Assembly: GCF_026155325.1 (NCBI RefSeq)
Contig: NZ_JAPFPW010000010.1
Location: 1 to 64,000 of the forward strand
Source of the DNA: Desulfobotulus pelophilus
GTDB taxonomy: Bacteria > Desulfobacterota > Desulfobacteria > Desulfobacterales > ASO4-4
DNA length: 64,000 bases
Reading direction: 5' to 3'
Positions 17,295 to 27,414 of this stretch are shown piece by piece (within the stretch, counting starts at the first letter, position 1; each line of letters begins with the position of its first letter). A model generated the notes under the pieces. The model was not told the origin of the DNA, made no database searches, and saw only the letters and a list, made by a program, of their open reading frames with translations. The translations under genes were made by a program, and so were the position numbers.

Positions 17295-18944
17295 TCAGCA
17301 GCCAGCCCCATCGTCCTGACAAAACGGATAGGGCAAAGCAACAGGCACCTCCCTCTCCGCACGTTTTTCCAGCACTATCCCCATTTTTTTCATCCGGCTT
17401 CTCAGGGTGGATGGATGGATGGCAAGGAGCCGTGCAGCACCCTTAGGTCCGTCAATTCTCCCTCCACAGGCCTCCAGAGCGCTGAGAATATGACGGCCCA
17501 TGGCTTCTTCCAGCGTCGAAAAACCTTTGCCTGCACCGGATATGGCCCCGTGCGCCGTATTGTCATGCCCCTCTCCTTCCGGCCTTCCCAGAATCTTTGA
17601 CGCCTCACCTCCCAGATGGGAAAAGGAAAGCACCCTTCCCCTGCCCAGAATCAGCGCCCGTTCAATAATATTCTCAAGCTCCCGTATATTACCCGGCCAG
17701 GCATAGCGCAGCAGGGTTTTCAAGTTCTCCGCAGAAAGTTCCGGCGGCGGGTCAAAATTCATCTCCCTCGATTTTTTACGGATGAAATGAAGGGCCAGAG
17801 CCTCCATATCCTGAAGTCTCTCCCTGAGGGGCGGAATGCGGATGGGAAAGACATTCAGCCGGAACCAGAGATCCTCCCGGAAACGGCCCGCCTCCACCAT
17901 GGCATACAGATCTCTGTGCGTGGCGGCAATGACCCGGGTATCCACAGCAATGGGCCGCTGACCGCCCACCCGGAAAAACTCCAGATCCTGCAGAACACGC
18001 AGAAGCTTCACCTGGGCGGCAAGGGGCAGCTCCCCGATCTCATCCAGAAAAAGGGTGCCGCCGTCGGCCTGCTCAAAATAGCCCCTTTTTCTCTCAACGG
18101 CTCCGGTAAAAGCTCCCTTTTCATGGCCAAACAGCTCCGAGTCCAGAAGGGTTTCCGCAATGGCACCACAATTGACCCGGATCATGGGGCCATCGGCCCT
18201 GCCCGAAGCCCTGTGAATGGCCGAAGCGGCCACCTCCTTGCCCGTACCCGTTTCCCCGAAAAGCAGCACCGGCACCCGCAAAGACGCCACCTGACGAATC
18301 ATGGCCTGCACGGCCTGAAGAGCCGGAGAATGGCCCACCATGCCGCCGGGGTAGCCCAGCCTGTCCTGAAGCTGCTGCTTTTCAACGGCCAGACGCTCAT
18401 TGTGGCAAACCACATCCCTGTGACGAAAAAGGTTCATAAGACCGGAAAGAAGGGGCTTTCGGATCTCTCCCAAAAGCACTTCATGGCCTTCGGAATAACT
18501 GTTCTTCCCACGGGCCACCATGCCAAAGGCCCCGATGAGCTCCCCGCCCATGCCGAACCCCAGCACCAGCACGGAATAATTGTTCCCCTTACGGATTTCA
18601 GGCCCCGCCACATGGCTGCGAAAACGCTGATACACCTCTTCCAGAAGCGGGCTTTCGCTGCGGTTCATCCGCCAGATAGGCGCATCCACACGCCTGCGGA
18701 TATCTGCCATAGCTCTCTGGGAGACCTGCACCTTCTCATCCAGAAGAATACCCCGATTTTCCGTAGCTTCGGCCAGATAGCGGAGGGTATCACAGGTCAG
18801 ATCCAGAGTGAGCAAGTGGATAAGATCCAGTGGAAAATACCGGGCAAGACAGGCAAAGGTACGGTGCAGGGCCGTTTCCATGTCAAGACTGCTGAAAAGA
18901 TGGCCCGTGAGTTCGGTGATCAGCGCTGCGGCATCCTTCTCCAT
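17295..18944 (-). CDS. Sigma-54 dependent transcriptional activator with GAF domain
   Basis: About 549 aa. A GAF-like sensor (residues 5-175) is followed by an AAA+ domain with Walker A GETGTGKE near 235-242, the sigma-54 contact loop GAFTGA near 282-287 and Walker B LFLDEI near 303-308, then a Fis-type helix-turn-helix close to the C-terminus ([21 protein letters not shown]). There is no receiver domain, so it responds to a ligand. ATG 18944 has GGGAG upstream; ATG 18959 lacks one. It is divergent from the acyl-CoA dehydrogenase operon and is its likely regulator. Confidence 0.9.
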   Translation of the reverse strand: MEKDAAALITELTGHLFSSLDMETALHRTFACLARYFPLDLIHLLTLDLTCDTLRYLAEATENRGILLDEKVQVSQRAMADIRRRVDAPIWRMNRSESPLLEEVYQRFRSHVAGPEIRKGNNYSVLVLGFGMGGELIGAFGMVARGKNSYSEGHEVLLGEIRKPLLSGLMNLFRHRDVVCHNERLAVEKQQLQDRLGYPGGMVGHSPALQAVQAMIRQVASLRVPVLLFGETGTGKEVAASAIHRASGRADGPMIRVNCGAIAETLLDSELFGHEKGAFTGAVERKRGYFEQADGGTLFLDEIGELPLAAQVKLLRVLQDLEFFRVGGQRPIAVDTRVIAATHRDLYAMVEAGRFREDLWFRLNVFPIRIPPLRERLQDMEALALHFIRKKSREMNFDPPPELSAENLKTLLRYAWPGNIRELENIIERALILGRGRVLSFSHLGGEASKILGRPEGEGHDNTAHGAISGAGKGFSTLEEAMGRHILSALEACGGRIDGPKGAARLLAIHPSTLRSRMKKMGIVLEKRAEREVPVALPYPFCQDDGAGC

Positions 18945-18972
18945 CAAAAACGCTCCCATAAAAATCTTGCTA

Positions 18973-19020
18973 TTTCGTGGAATCTTATTTTTTCACGGAT
19001 TTTTCTACGCCATTTCACGG
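18973..19020. promoter_or_regulatory. Three-copy upstream activating motif TTTCRYGG
   Basis: TTTCGTGG at 18973-18980 and TTTCACGG at 18991-18998 and 19013-19020 lie 18 and 22 bp apart, about 135-185 bp upstream of the acyl-CoA dehydrogenase start and just upstream of the sigma-54 activator gene. The arrangement fits enhancer sites for that activator. I did not find a convincing -24/-12 promoter between 19021 and 19155. Confidence 0.45.
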
Positions 19021-19155
19021 TTTTTGGCGAGGCTTTTTAAAGCCATTTTATTTATTCTTATTAAAACAAGTGTTTTCATCAAAAATCCACTCTGGCCCGG
19101 AACGTGAAAAGACTTATGACCAGAAACTGTTCATCCCACACCCAAAGGAGGTTCC

Positions 19156-20940
19156 ATGGCCGAACGATTTATCCATATGCAGCATCTCCGCTTTCTGCTC
19201 CGGGAAGTCTTTGCTGAAGAGAGTAAAAATCTGTTTTCCGAAAAAGATATGAAAAGCTGGGATCTGGTACTCAACGCCGCCTATGATTTCGCTAAAACAG
19301 CCCTTCATCCTCTTTTTTCAGAAATGGACAGGGAAACACCCCATCTTGAAAATGGAACCGTGAGGGTTCATCCGGCCATCGGCCCTTTGCTCCGGCAGAT
19401 GGGAAAGGACGGATGGATCTCCGCAGGCCTTCCTCAGAAACAGGGTGGAGAAGGGCTTCCCTCCATGCTGCTCCATGCCTGCACGGCCATTTTCGCATCC
19501 GCCAATTACTCCGCCAGCGTCTACTCTGCCCTGTCCATGGGAGCCGCACGCCTCATCGCCACCTATGGCTGCGAAGCCCTGAAAGACTTCTATCTGCCGC
19601 CACTTCTTGCGGGCAGATGGCAGGGCACCATGGCCCTCACCGAGGCGGAAGCGGGCAGTTCCTTAGGCGACCTTTCCTGCGAGGCCATTCCAGCGGGCGA
19701 AGGGGTATACCGCATCCGGGGACGCAAGGTCTTCATCTCGGCAGCGGACCATGATGGCGTGGAAAATGTGGTGCATCTTATGCTGGCACGGATTGACGGA
19801 GCCCCTCCGGGAGTGAAGGGAATTTCCCTCTTTGTGGTTCCTAAGTTCAGACCGGAGCTGGGCGGCCTCAGGGATAACGACATCACCGTCACCCAGATTT
19901 TCCATAAAATGGGCTACAGGGGTGCTCCCATTGCCGAGCTTTCCATGGGCGAAAAAAACGATTGTCTGGGCTATCTTATCGGAATGGAAAACCGGGGCCT
20001 TTCCGCCATGTTCCAGATGATGAACGGTGCGCGCCTCGAGGTGGGTATGGGCGCTGCCGCCATCGCCACGGCGGCCTATCAGGCAGCTCTGGAATATACA
20101 AAATCCCGGAAACAGGGCCGCAGAATGGGGGCCTCTTCCATATCCGAACCTGTGGCCATCATTGAACATGCGGATGTGAAACGCATGCTGCTCGACCAGC
20201 GGGCCATCGCCGAAGGGGCCATGGCCCTGGTGCTGCAATGCGGACTCTACGAAGACGCTCTTCATACTTTGACAGGCGAGGCTGCCAGAGAACGCCACCT
20301 TCTTCTGGATCTCCTCACGCCCGTGGCCAAAAGCTATGCTGCAGAACAGGGAATTTTCAGTGTCAGCCAGAGCATACAGTGCTTTGGCGGATACGGCTAC
20401 TGCGAGGATTTTCCCGTGGAACAGCATTTCCGGGATATGCGCATCCACGCCATCCATGAAGGCACCACAGGTATTCAGGCCATGGATCTTCTGGGCCGCA
20501 AAGTGATGATGGAAAAGGGCCTGCCCCTGCGTCTTCTGGCGAAAGAAATCCGAACAACTTTGCAAAAGGCGGAACAGGATGAAGCCCTTGCACCCATGGC
20601 AAAAAACCTGGAACAGGCCCTTCATACACTGGAAAAAACCACCGGAATCCTTGGGCTCTGGGCTCTGGAGGCGGGAGCGGAAGCCTTTCTTGCCGACGCA
20701 ACCCTCTATCTGGAAGCTTTCGGACTTGTCACCGTAGGCTGGCAATGGCTGAAACAGGCCATTTTTGCCCGCAAAAACAGTGGGACAGCCAGGGGAGCGG
20801 CAGCTTCTTTCTATGAAGGAAAAACTAACGTATGCCGGTATTATTTTGCTTATCACCTTCCTAAACACGCTGCTTTGTGCCATCGTCTCATGACAAAAGA
20901 AGCACTCACCCTCAGCATCCAGACAGAACACTTCTCATAA
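19156..20940 (+). CDS. Acyl-CoA dehydrogenase with C-terminal extension
   Basis: 594 aa, the long form of the family. The middle domain has the FAD-binding segment MALTEAEAGSSLGDL, and the C-terminal helical domain has QCFGGYGYCEDFPVEQHFRD and the catalytic Glu in IHEGTTGIQAMDLLGRK, followed by a ~130-residue extra helical domain (residues about 465-590). It oxidises an acyl-CoA to enoyl-CoA using ETF. AAAGGAGG precedes the ATG. First gene of a three-gene operon, with a divergent sigma-54 activator. Confidence 0.92.
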   Translation: MAERFIHMQHLRFLLREVFAEESKNLFSEKDMKSWDLVLNAAYDFAKTALHPLFSEMDRETPHLENGTVRVHPAIGPLLRQMGKDGWISAGLPQKQGGEGLPSMLLHACTAIFASANYSASVYSALSMGAARLIATYGCEALKDFYLPPLLAGRWQGTMALTEAEAGSSLGDLSCEAIPAGEGVYRIRGRKVFISAADHDGVENVVHLMLARIDGAPPGVKGISLFVVPKFRPELGGLRDNDITVTQIFHKMGYRGAPIAELSMGEKNDCLGYLIGMENRGLSAMFQMMNGARLEVGMGAAAIATAAYQAALEYTKSRKQGRRMGASSISEPVAIIEHADVKRMLLDQRAIAEGAMALVLQCGLYEDALHTLTGEAARERHLLLDLLTPVAKSYAAEQGIFSVSQSIQCFGGYGYCEDFPVEQHFRDMRIHAIHEGTTGIQAMDLLGRKVMMEKGLPLRLLAKEIRTTLQKAEQDEALAPMAKNLEQALHTLEKTTGILGLWALEAGAEAFLADATLYLEAFGLVTVGWQWLKQAIFARKNSGTARGAAASFYEGKTNVCRYYFAYHLPKHAALCHRLMTKEALTLSIQTEHFS

Positions 20941-20952
20941 AGGAGGAAATCT

Positions 20953-22185
20953 ATGCCGGGAAGCCCTCAGGATCTCTTGTTCCATCCCCTCACCCTGCCC
21001 TGCGGCCGGGTGATAAAAAACCGTTTTTTCAAATCCGCCATGAGCGAAATTCTCGGAACCAAAGACAACCGCCCCAGTCAGGCACTGGTTCGCCTTTATG
21101 AAGGCTGGGGCAAAGGCGGGGCCGGGATTCTTGTGACGGGCAATGTCATGGTGGACAGAAATGCTCTGGGGGAACCCCGCAATGTGGTCATGGACTCCGA
21201 AGAAGATCTTCCCCTTCTCACCTCCTGGGCCGAGGCCGGTAAAAAACAAGGTTCTGAAATATGGGTACAACTGAATCATCCGGGAAAACAGAGCCCCAAA
21301 AACCTCTCGCCAAAGCCCGTGGCCCCTTCGGCCATCCCCCTTCATCCGGGTCTTCAGCGTTTTTTCGCCACGCCAATAGCCCTTGAAGAAGGAGACATCC
21401 ATGGCATCATAGCCTCTTTTGGCCGATCCGCAGGGATAGCGAAAAAAGCGGGCTTCACCGGCGTGCAGATCCATGCGGCCCACGGCTACCTCGTTTCCCA
21501 GTTTCTTTCTCCTTTGCACAATCAGCGCAAAGATGCCTGGGGCGGCAACCTTGAAAACCGCATGCGTTTTCTCATGGAGGTGTACCGGGCCATACGCAAA
21601 GAAGTGGGACCGGATTTTCCCGTTGGAGCCAAACTCAATTCCGGGGATTTCCGCAAGGAAGGTTATCATCCGGAAGAGGCGGCCGAAGTGGCCGCCTCTC
21701 TGGCCGCAGAAGGTCTGGATCTGCTGGAAATCTCCGGCGGCAGCTATGAAAAGCCCGTCATGATGGCGGGTATGCCCGGCGGCAGTGAGGGCTATTTCCT
21801 GGAGTATGCCCGTAAGGTGCGCCAGACAACAGCCATCCCCCTTGTGGTAACCGGCGGATTCCGCACGGCTTCCGGCATGGTGGCAGCACTGGCTTCAAAA
21901 GACACGGACATGGTGGGACTGGGTCGTCCCATGGTTCTGGACCCCAGCCTGCCTCTGAACATTGCCGGGGACAATGGCATGGCATACAAAAGCCTTGTCA
22001 CGCCGAAATCCACTGGGATAGCTGCTGTGGACAACATCGCCATGCTGGAGATCACATGGTATGAACGGCAGATGGGCTATCTTGCCAGAGGCCTGCAGCC
22101 AAGGCCCCATGAAAACGTCTGGACATCCATCATCAAGATGCTTCTGGTAGACGGAATTACCCGGTTCAGAAGGCGTCGGTCATAG
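20953..22185 (+). CDS. NADH:flavin oxidoreductase (old yellow enzyme / dienoyl-CoA reductase-like)
   Basis: 410 aa, a single TIM-barrel FMN domain without the Fe-S and FAD domains of FadH-type dienoyl-CoA reductases. Seen: WVQLNHPGKQ (substrate/FMN region), HAAHGYLVSQFLSPLHNQR, WGGNLENRMRF, then LVVTGGFRT and DMVGLGRPM for phosphate binding. The start has AAAGGAGG, and the gene follows acyl-CoA dehydrogenase by 12 bp. Context suggests reduction of an enoyl- or dienoyl-CoA intermediate or of an unsaturated carboxylic acid; the substrate is not known. Confidence 0.88.
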   Translation: MPGSPQDLLFHPLTLPCGRVIKNRFFKSAMSEILGTKDNRPSQALVRLYEGWGKGGAGILVTGNVMVDRNALGEPRNVVMDSEEDLPLLTSWAEAGKKQGSEIWVQLNHPGKQSPKNLSPKPVAPSAIPLHPGLQRFFATPIALEEGDIHGIIASFGRSAGIAKKAGFTGVQIHAAHGYLVSQFLSPLHNQRKDAWGGNLENRMRFLMEVYRAIRKEVGPDFPVGAKLNSGDFRKEGYHPEEAAEVAASLAAEGLDLLEISGGSYEKPVMMAGMPGGSEGYFLEYARKVRQTTAIPLVVTGGFRTASGMVAALASKDTDMVGLGRPMVLDPSLPLNIAGDNGMAYKSLVTPKSTGIAAVDNIAMLEITWYERQMGYLARGLQPRPHENVWTSIIKMLLVDGITRFRRRRS

Positions 22186-22317
22186 GCCGGATACCATAGA
22201 TATGCGGCAAAGGACGAAACGATTGTTCCATTATTATCGATACGGTATGACGCAGGATGGGCAAACCAAACTACTTGCGATCACCCTGCATAAATCAGCT
22301 GTTAAAAGGAGGCAGAC

Positions 22318-23070
22318 ATGAACACAATCACCTATCGTCAGGCAGGCCGCATCGGCTACCTCACCCTGAACCGGCCCGACAAATACAATGCCTTTGATCT
22401 GGAAATGGTGGATGAACTGGAAGCTTTTCTCCACGCACGGCGCTACGACAGTGAAACGGGTGTCATCATTCTCGATGGCGGAGATTCGAAGGGCTTTTGC
22501 GCAGGCCTTGATGTGGCAAGCTATGCGCCCGCCATCATGGCCATGAGTCCTGTGGATGCCTACAACGCCCAGGCCCGCATGAGCCGCCTGTTTCTCGCCA
22601 TGCGCCGTATTCCCCAGCCTGTCATCTCCTGCGTACACGGCGCTGCGGCAGGTATCGGCTTTTCCCTTGCCATGGCTTCCGATATCCGCATCCTTGCCGA
22701 TAACGCCAAATTCTCCGCCGCCTACATCAACATCGGCCTTGGCGGTGCCGACATGTCCTCCAGCTATTTCCTGCCCCGGCTCATCGGCACAGGCCGGGCC
22801 TATGAGTATCTTCTTACGGGCAACTGGATGGATGCGGACACAGCCATGGCTCTGGGCTTCGCCAGCCGGAAGGTGAGCCGTGAGGCCATGATCGAGACCG
22901 CCGAAGGCCTTGCCAAAACCATGATGGAAAAAAATCCCATGGGCATCCGCATGACCAAAGAAGCCATCAACGCCAACCTTGATGTGGGCGGACTGGAAGC
23001 AGCCCTTCAGATGGAAGACCGCAACCAGATGATGATTGCCTACACTTACCGCATGACACCCGCATCCTAA
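22318..23070 (+). CDS. Enoyl-CoA hydratase/isomerase family protein
   Basis: 250 aa crotonase-fold protein. GYLTLNRPDKYNAFDLEM at the N-terminus, GGDSKGFCAGLDV at the first oxyanion-hole loop, and CVHGAAAGIGFSLAMASDIRI at the second, followed by INIGLGGADM. The second catalytic-Glu position reads as Gly/Ala-Asp, so it may be an isomerase rather than a hydratase. AAAAGGAGG precedes the ATG. The 132-bp gap from the previous gene could hold a separate promoter. Its last ~130 bp and terminator are duplicated at 6751-6966. Confidence 0.88.
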   Translation: MNTITYRQAGRIGYLTLNRPDKYNAFDLEMVDELEAFLHARRYDSETGVIILDGGDSKGFCAGLDVASYAPAIMAMSPVDAYNAQARMSRLFLAMRRIPQPVISCVHGAAAGIGFSLAMASDIRILADNAKFSAAYINIGLGGADMSSSYFLPRLIGTGRAYEYLLTGNWMDADTAMALGFASRKVSREAMIETAEGLAKTMMEKNPMGIRMTKEAINANLDVGGLEAALQMEDRNQMMIAYTYRMTPAS

Positions 23071-23089
23071 AGACTTTGGGAGTCTGGTT

Positions 23090-23122
23090 CTGCCATGGCT
23101 TAAGACGTATGAGCCATGGCAG
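23090..23122 (+). terminator. Hairpin ending the acyl-CoA operon
   Basis: CTGCCATGGCT (23090-23100) pairs perfectly with AGCCATGGCAG (23112-23122); a bulged extension (GTCTGG/CCGG) lengthens the stem. It is followed by CTCTTTCTTCCCC, a pyrimidine tract rather than a clean T-run. Confidence 0.65.
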
Positions 23123-23251
23123 ACCGGCTCTTTCTTCCCCTCCCCGTTCCGGTAAAAATTCAAAAAACGCCACTTCTGATAGCCGATAAAACGGGTAATC
23201 TGACCTCCCCGTCTGACCTCCCATGACAACCCCGCCACCATGGCCAAGGCA

Positions 23252-23278
23252 ACAAAAATGCAGTAACGGCATTTTTGT
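23252..23278. promoter_or_regulatory. Inverted repeat upstream of the restriction island promoter
   Basis: ACAAAAATGC (23252-23261) and GCATTTTTGT (23269-23278) form a perfect 10-bp inverted repeat with a 7-nt spacer, 11 bp before the -35 box at 23289. Its core resembles the palindrome over the -10 box (TTTTTGCAAAAA), so both may bind the same regulator. Confidence 0.5.
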
Positions 23279-23288
23279 AAAACGCCAT

Positions 23289-23327
23289 TTGACAAACCCC
23301 TCTCGTCTTTGTATTTTTGCAAAAATA
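23289..23327 (+). promoter_or_regulatory. Sigma-70 promoter with overlapping 16-bp palindromic operator
   Basis: TTGACA (23289-23294), 17 bp, then TATTTT (23312-23317) make a near-consensus promoter about 35 bp before the mini-hsdS start. The -10 box is the left half of the perfect palindrome TATTTTTGCAAAAATA (23312-23327), where a bound protein would block initiation. No controller (C-protein) gene was recognised nearby. Confidence 0.65.
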
Positions 23328-23354
23328 ATATTACAGCATATTGAAGGTGACGGA

Positions 23355-23948
23355 ATGAAGATGACAATAAAACAACTGGCAAGCGTGCAGATGGGGTACT
23401 CCTTCCGATCCCGTCTCGAAGCCTCGGAAAACGGTATAGTTGCCGTTATCCAGATGAAGGATCTTCTGGATGACAACACAGTCAGCTGCGGTGATCTGGT
23501 AAAAATTGATATGGATGTCGTGAAAACGCATCACCTCGCACGGAAAGGGGATCTGATATTCAGGTCTCGCGGTCTTGTAACCACTTCAGCAATACTTCTT
23601 GAAGATCCGGACAAGGCCGTTGTTGCCGCTCCTTTATTAAGGATAAGGGTAAACAGACCGGAGAAGGTGCTGCCCGAATATCTGAACTGGTACATCAGCC
23701 AGCGGGATGCGCAGATTTTTCTGACCAGCAGGGCCAAGGGCACGGTTCAGAAAATGATCAGCAAGCAGGCCATTGAAGATCTGGAGGTGGCACTGCCAAC
23801 TCTGGAAAAACAAAAAAACATTGTAGAGCTGGCCTGTCTCCTGGCAAGGGAACAAACCCTGCTTCACAGGCTGGCAGAAAAGCGTGAACAATACATTTCA
23901 AGATTATTAATGCAGTTTGCAAAAGCGCCCACAGAAAGACCAAATTAA
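23355..23948 (+). CDS. Single-TRD HsdS-like protein (mini specificity subunit)
   Basis: 197 aa, about half a normal HsdS. It has one target-recognition domain followed by one helical arm: VQMGYSFRSRLE at the start, LARKGDLIFRSRG, KGTVQKMISKQAIEDLEVALPTLEKQKNIVEL, then a coiled-coil-like helix. ATG 23355 has AAGGTGACGGA upstream. Its TAA overlaps the ATG of the next small frame. It stands upstream of hsdM, apart from the full-length hsdS at 25786, and could dimerise, compete with the full subunit, or serve another role. Confidence 0.8.
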   Translation: MKMTIKQLASVQMGYSFRSRLEASENGIVAVIQMKDLLDDNTVSCGDLVKIDMDVVKTHHLARKGDLIFRSRGLVTTSAILLEDPDKAVVAAPLLRIRVNRPEKVLPEYLNWYISQRDAQIFLTSRAKGTVQKMISKQAIEDLEVALPTLEKQKNIVELACLLAREQTLLHRLAEKREQYISRLLMQFAKAPTERPN

Positions 23949-24142
23949 TGAAACCACAGAACACACTGAATACACAGAAAGATTTTTTATTCAAGAACGA
24001 GAGCTACCTAATTCGAGGGGCTGCTTTTGAAGTGTACCGTGCTCAGTTACACAACTATCTGAAAACAACCGGATTGCAGTTAGGATTTATCATCAACTTT
24101 GGCCATTATCCAAAAGCCACAATTGAGCGAATAGTCAAATGA
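23948..24142 (+). pseudogene. GxxExxY protein, internally deleted remnant
   Basis: 64 codons. NESYLIRGAAFEVYR matches the start of GxxExxY proteins (PF13366), then the frame jumps directly to AQLHNYLKTTGLQLGFIINF, the family's C-terminal end. About half of the usual ~125 residues, including the GxxExxY motif itself, are missing, yet the frame is kept. The first codons (KPQNTLNTQK) come from the left repeat arm of the flanking inverted-repeat element. Confidence 0.75.
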
Positions 24143-24181
24143 CCAATTCCATGTCTGTGTATTCTGTGTATTCTGTGGTTT
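23951..24181. mobile_element. Inverted-repeat element 1, carrying the GxxExxY remnant
   Basis: Left arm 23951-23981 and right arm 24151-24181 are inverted copies, matching at about 27 of 31 positions. Each arm is built from a ~9-bp tandem unit close to ACACAGAAT, beginning AAACCACAG. The 169 bp between them hold most of the GxxExxY remnant. There is no transposase, and I could not identify target duplications. It separates mini-hsdS from hsdM. Confidence 0.7.
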
Positions 24182-24199
24182 AAATCAAGGAGAAATATC

Positions 24200-25785
<1,586 letters not shown>

Positions 25786-25789
<4 letters not shown>

Positions 25790-27012
25790 AGCTACCTGTA
25801 TCGTGGCAAATAAAGCGCCTTGAAAAACTGGTGCAATTTAGTTCTGGGGGAACGCCTTCAAAAGCAAAACCAGAGTATTGGCAGGGTGATATTCCATGGA
25901 TTAGCGCTGCAACAATGCACCAACAAGAAATAGTAACATCCGAATTGCATATTTCAGAAGATGGCTTGAAGGCTGGCTCGAAACTGGCAAAAGAAAATGA
26001 TCTACTTCTGCTTGTTAGAGGCAGCATGCTTTGGAAAAAGGTGCCTATCTGTATTTGCAAGCGTGACGTTGCCTTTAATCAAGATGTCAAAGCTTTGAGT
26101 ATTAATGGGAAAATTACACCAACTTATCTGCTTTACTGGTTTTTGGCCCACCAACGATTTCTGCTGAACAAAGTTGTTGGCACTGGCATTGGCGCGGGAA
26201 AATTTGATTTAGATGAGTTGAAAGCTTTGGACATTCCGCTTCCCCCGCTGCCAGAGCAAAAAGCGATTGCCGATCTGTTGTCCACCTGGGATGAGGCCAT
26301 CGAGAAAACCGAACGGCTGATTCAGGCAAAGGAAAAGGGGTTTAAGCGGCTGTTAAATGATCTAATCCATCAGGGACGTAGCAACCATACTTGGAAAGGT
26401 TACAACCTTAGTGACCTTTGCAGCTTGGTTTCTCGCAAGAATGGGGAAAACAATACCAATGTACTGACATCCTCTGCTCAGAACGGATTAGTCAGTCAGC
26501 TTGAGTATTACAATAAAAGCGTGTCGGCCGAAAATGTGACAGGTTACTACCTTCTGAACAAGGGTGAATTTGCTTACAATCGAAGTTCCGCCAAGGGATA
26601 CCCCTATGGTGCTACAAAGCGTTTGGACAGATATGAAAAAGGCGTATTGTCGACCTTGTATCTCTGTTTTGCATTGAAACCGAATGCCCCTTGTGAATCC
26701 GATTTTCTTCTTCACCTCTTCGAGTCTGGTGCGGCAAACCGGGAATTGCGTGCAGTCTGTCAAGAGGGTGCGAGAAGTCACGGACTCTTGAACATTACGA
26801 AGTCTGATTTTTTCGGAATCAAACTCTTTCTTCCGGCCCAAGACCAACAGAAAAAGATTCAGTCTGCTCTGAATACCGCTCAAGAAGAAATCGACCTGCT
26901 AAAACAGCTCGCAAATAAATACAAAACCCAGAAGCGCGGCCTGATGCAGAAGATGCTCACCGGGGAATGGCGGGTAAAACCGGAAATCGTTAACCAATAC
27001 ATGGAGGCGTAA
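25786..27012 (+). CDS. hsdS: Type I restriction-modification system specificity subunit
   Basis: 408 aa with two target-recognition domains (about residues 1-150 and 205-355). Each is followed by a conserved helical spacer: LPPLPEQKAIADLL then DEAIEKTERLIQAKEKGFKRLL, and QDQQKKIQSALNTAQEEIDLL then KTQKRGLMQKMLTGEWRV. It determines the bipartite DNA target. The lower GC of about 25800-26900 compared with hsdM is usual for exchanged specificity domains. Overlaps hsdM by ATGA. Confidence 0.93.
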
Positions 27013-27014
27013 TC

Positions 27015-27332
27015 ATGGCTAAAGGTAAAAATCAACACGTTGTAAAACATCCCGATGGCTGGGCGGTTAAAGGCGAAGGTAACAGCAAGGCGACCAAAGT
27101 TACCCGCACACAGGCGCAGGCCATTGATATTGAACGAGAGCTGTAGACACAGGCCGCCGAGTTTCCAGAAATTAAAGAAAACGACTTCAACCTCAATATC
27201 CCCCGGTACGTGGACACCTTTGAAGAGGAAATCGACATCGATGCGGTGCAGAAGGAAATTGATACGCTGGAAAAAAAGCTGGTAGAAGTCCGAAAGATAA
27301 TGGCGGAAAAGCTTCAACAAATTCAGAGATAA
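27015..27332 (+). pseudogene. DUF2188 fragment fused in frame to a second hsdM 3' end
   Basis: 27015-27146 encodes 43 aa (QHVVKHPDGWAVKGEGNSKATKV), the first two thirds of a DUF2188 domain, ending in TAG. Without a frame change, 27147-27332 then reads the last ~58 residues of an HsdM (EIKENDFNLNIPRYVDTFEEE and on to EKLQQIQR). About 50 bp are identical to the hsdM at 25640, while the rest differs at many third positions. This indicates an ancient second hsdM with local conversion, or import from another island. Confidence 0.75.
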
Positions 27333-27414
27333 CCACGAATCAAGTATGAAGAGAGAAGTTTGAAGGATGAAATGAAGAGCGTTTTGCTCGAAATGGTCGT
27401 TGAGGGAGGAAGTT

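Noticed and set aside
17616-19040. 474-codon plus-strand frame opposite the sigma-54 activator
   Set aside because: Shadow frame; the opposite strand has Walker A, GAFTGA and HTH motifs.
22234-23382. Long minus-strand frame covering the enoyl-CoA hydratase gene
   Set aside because: Shadow frame; the plus-strand gene has conserved crotonase motifs and a strong ribosome binding site.
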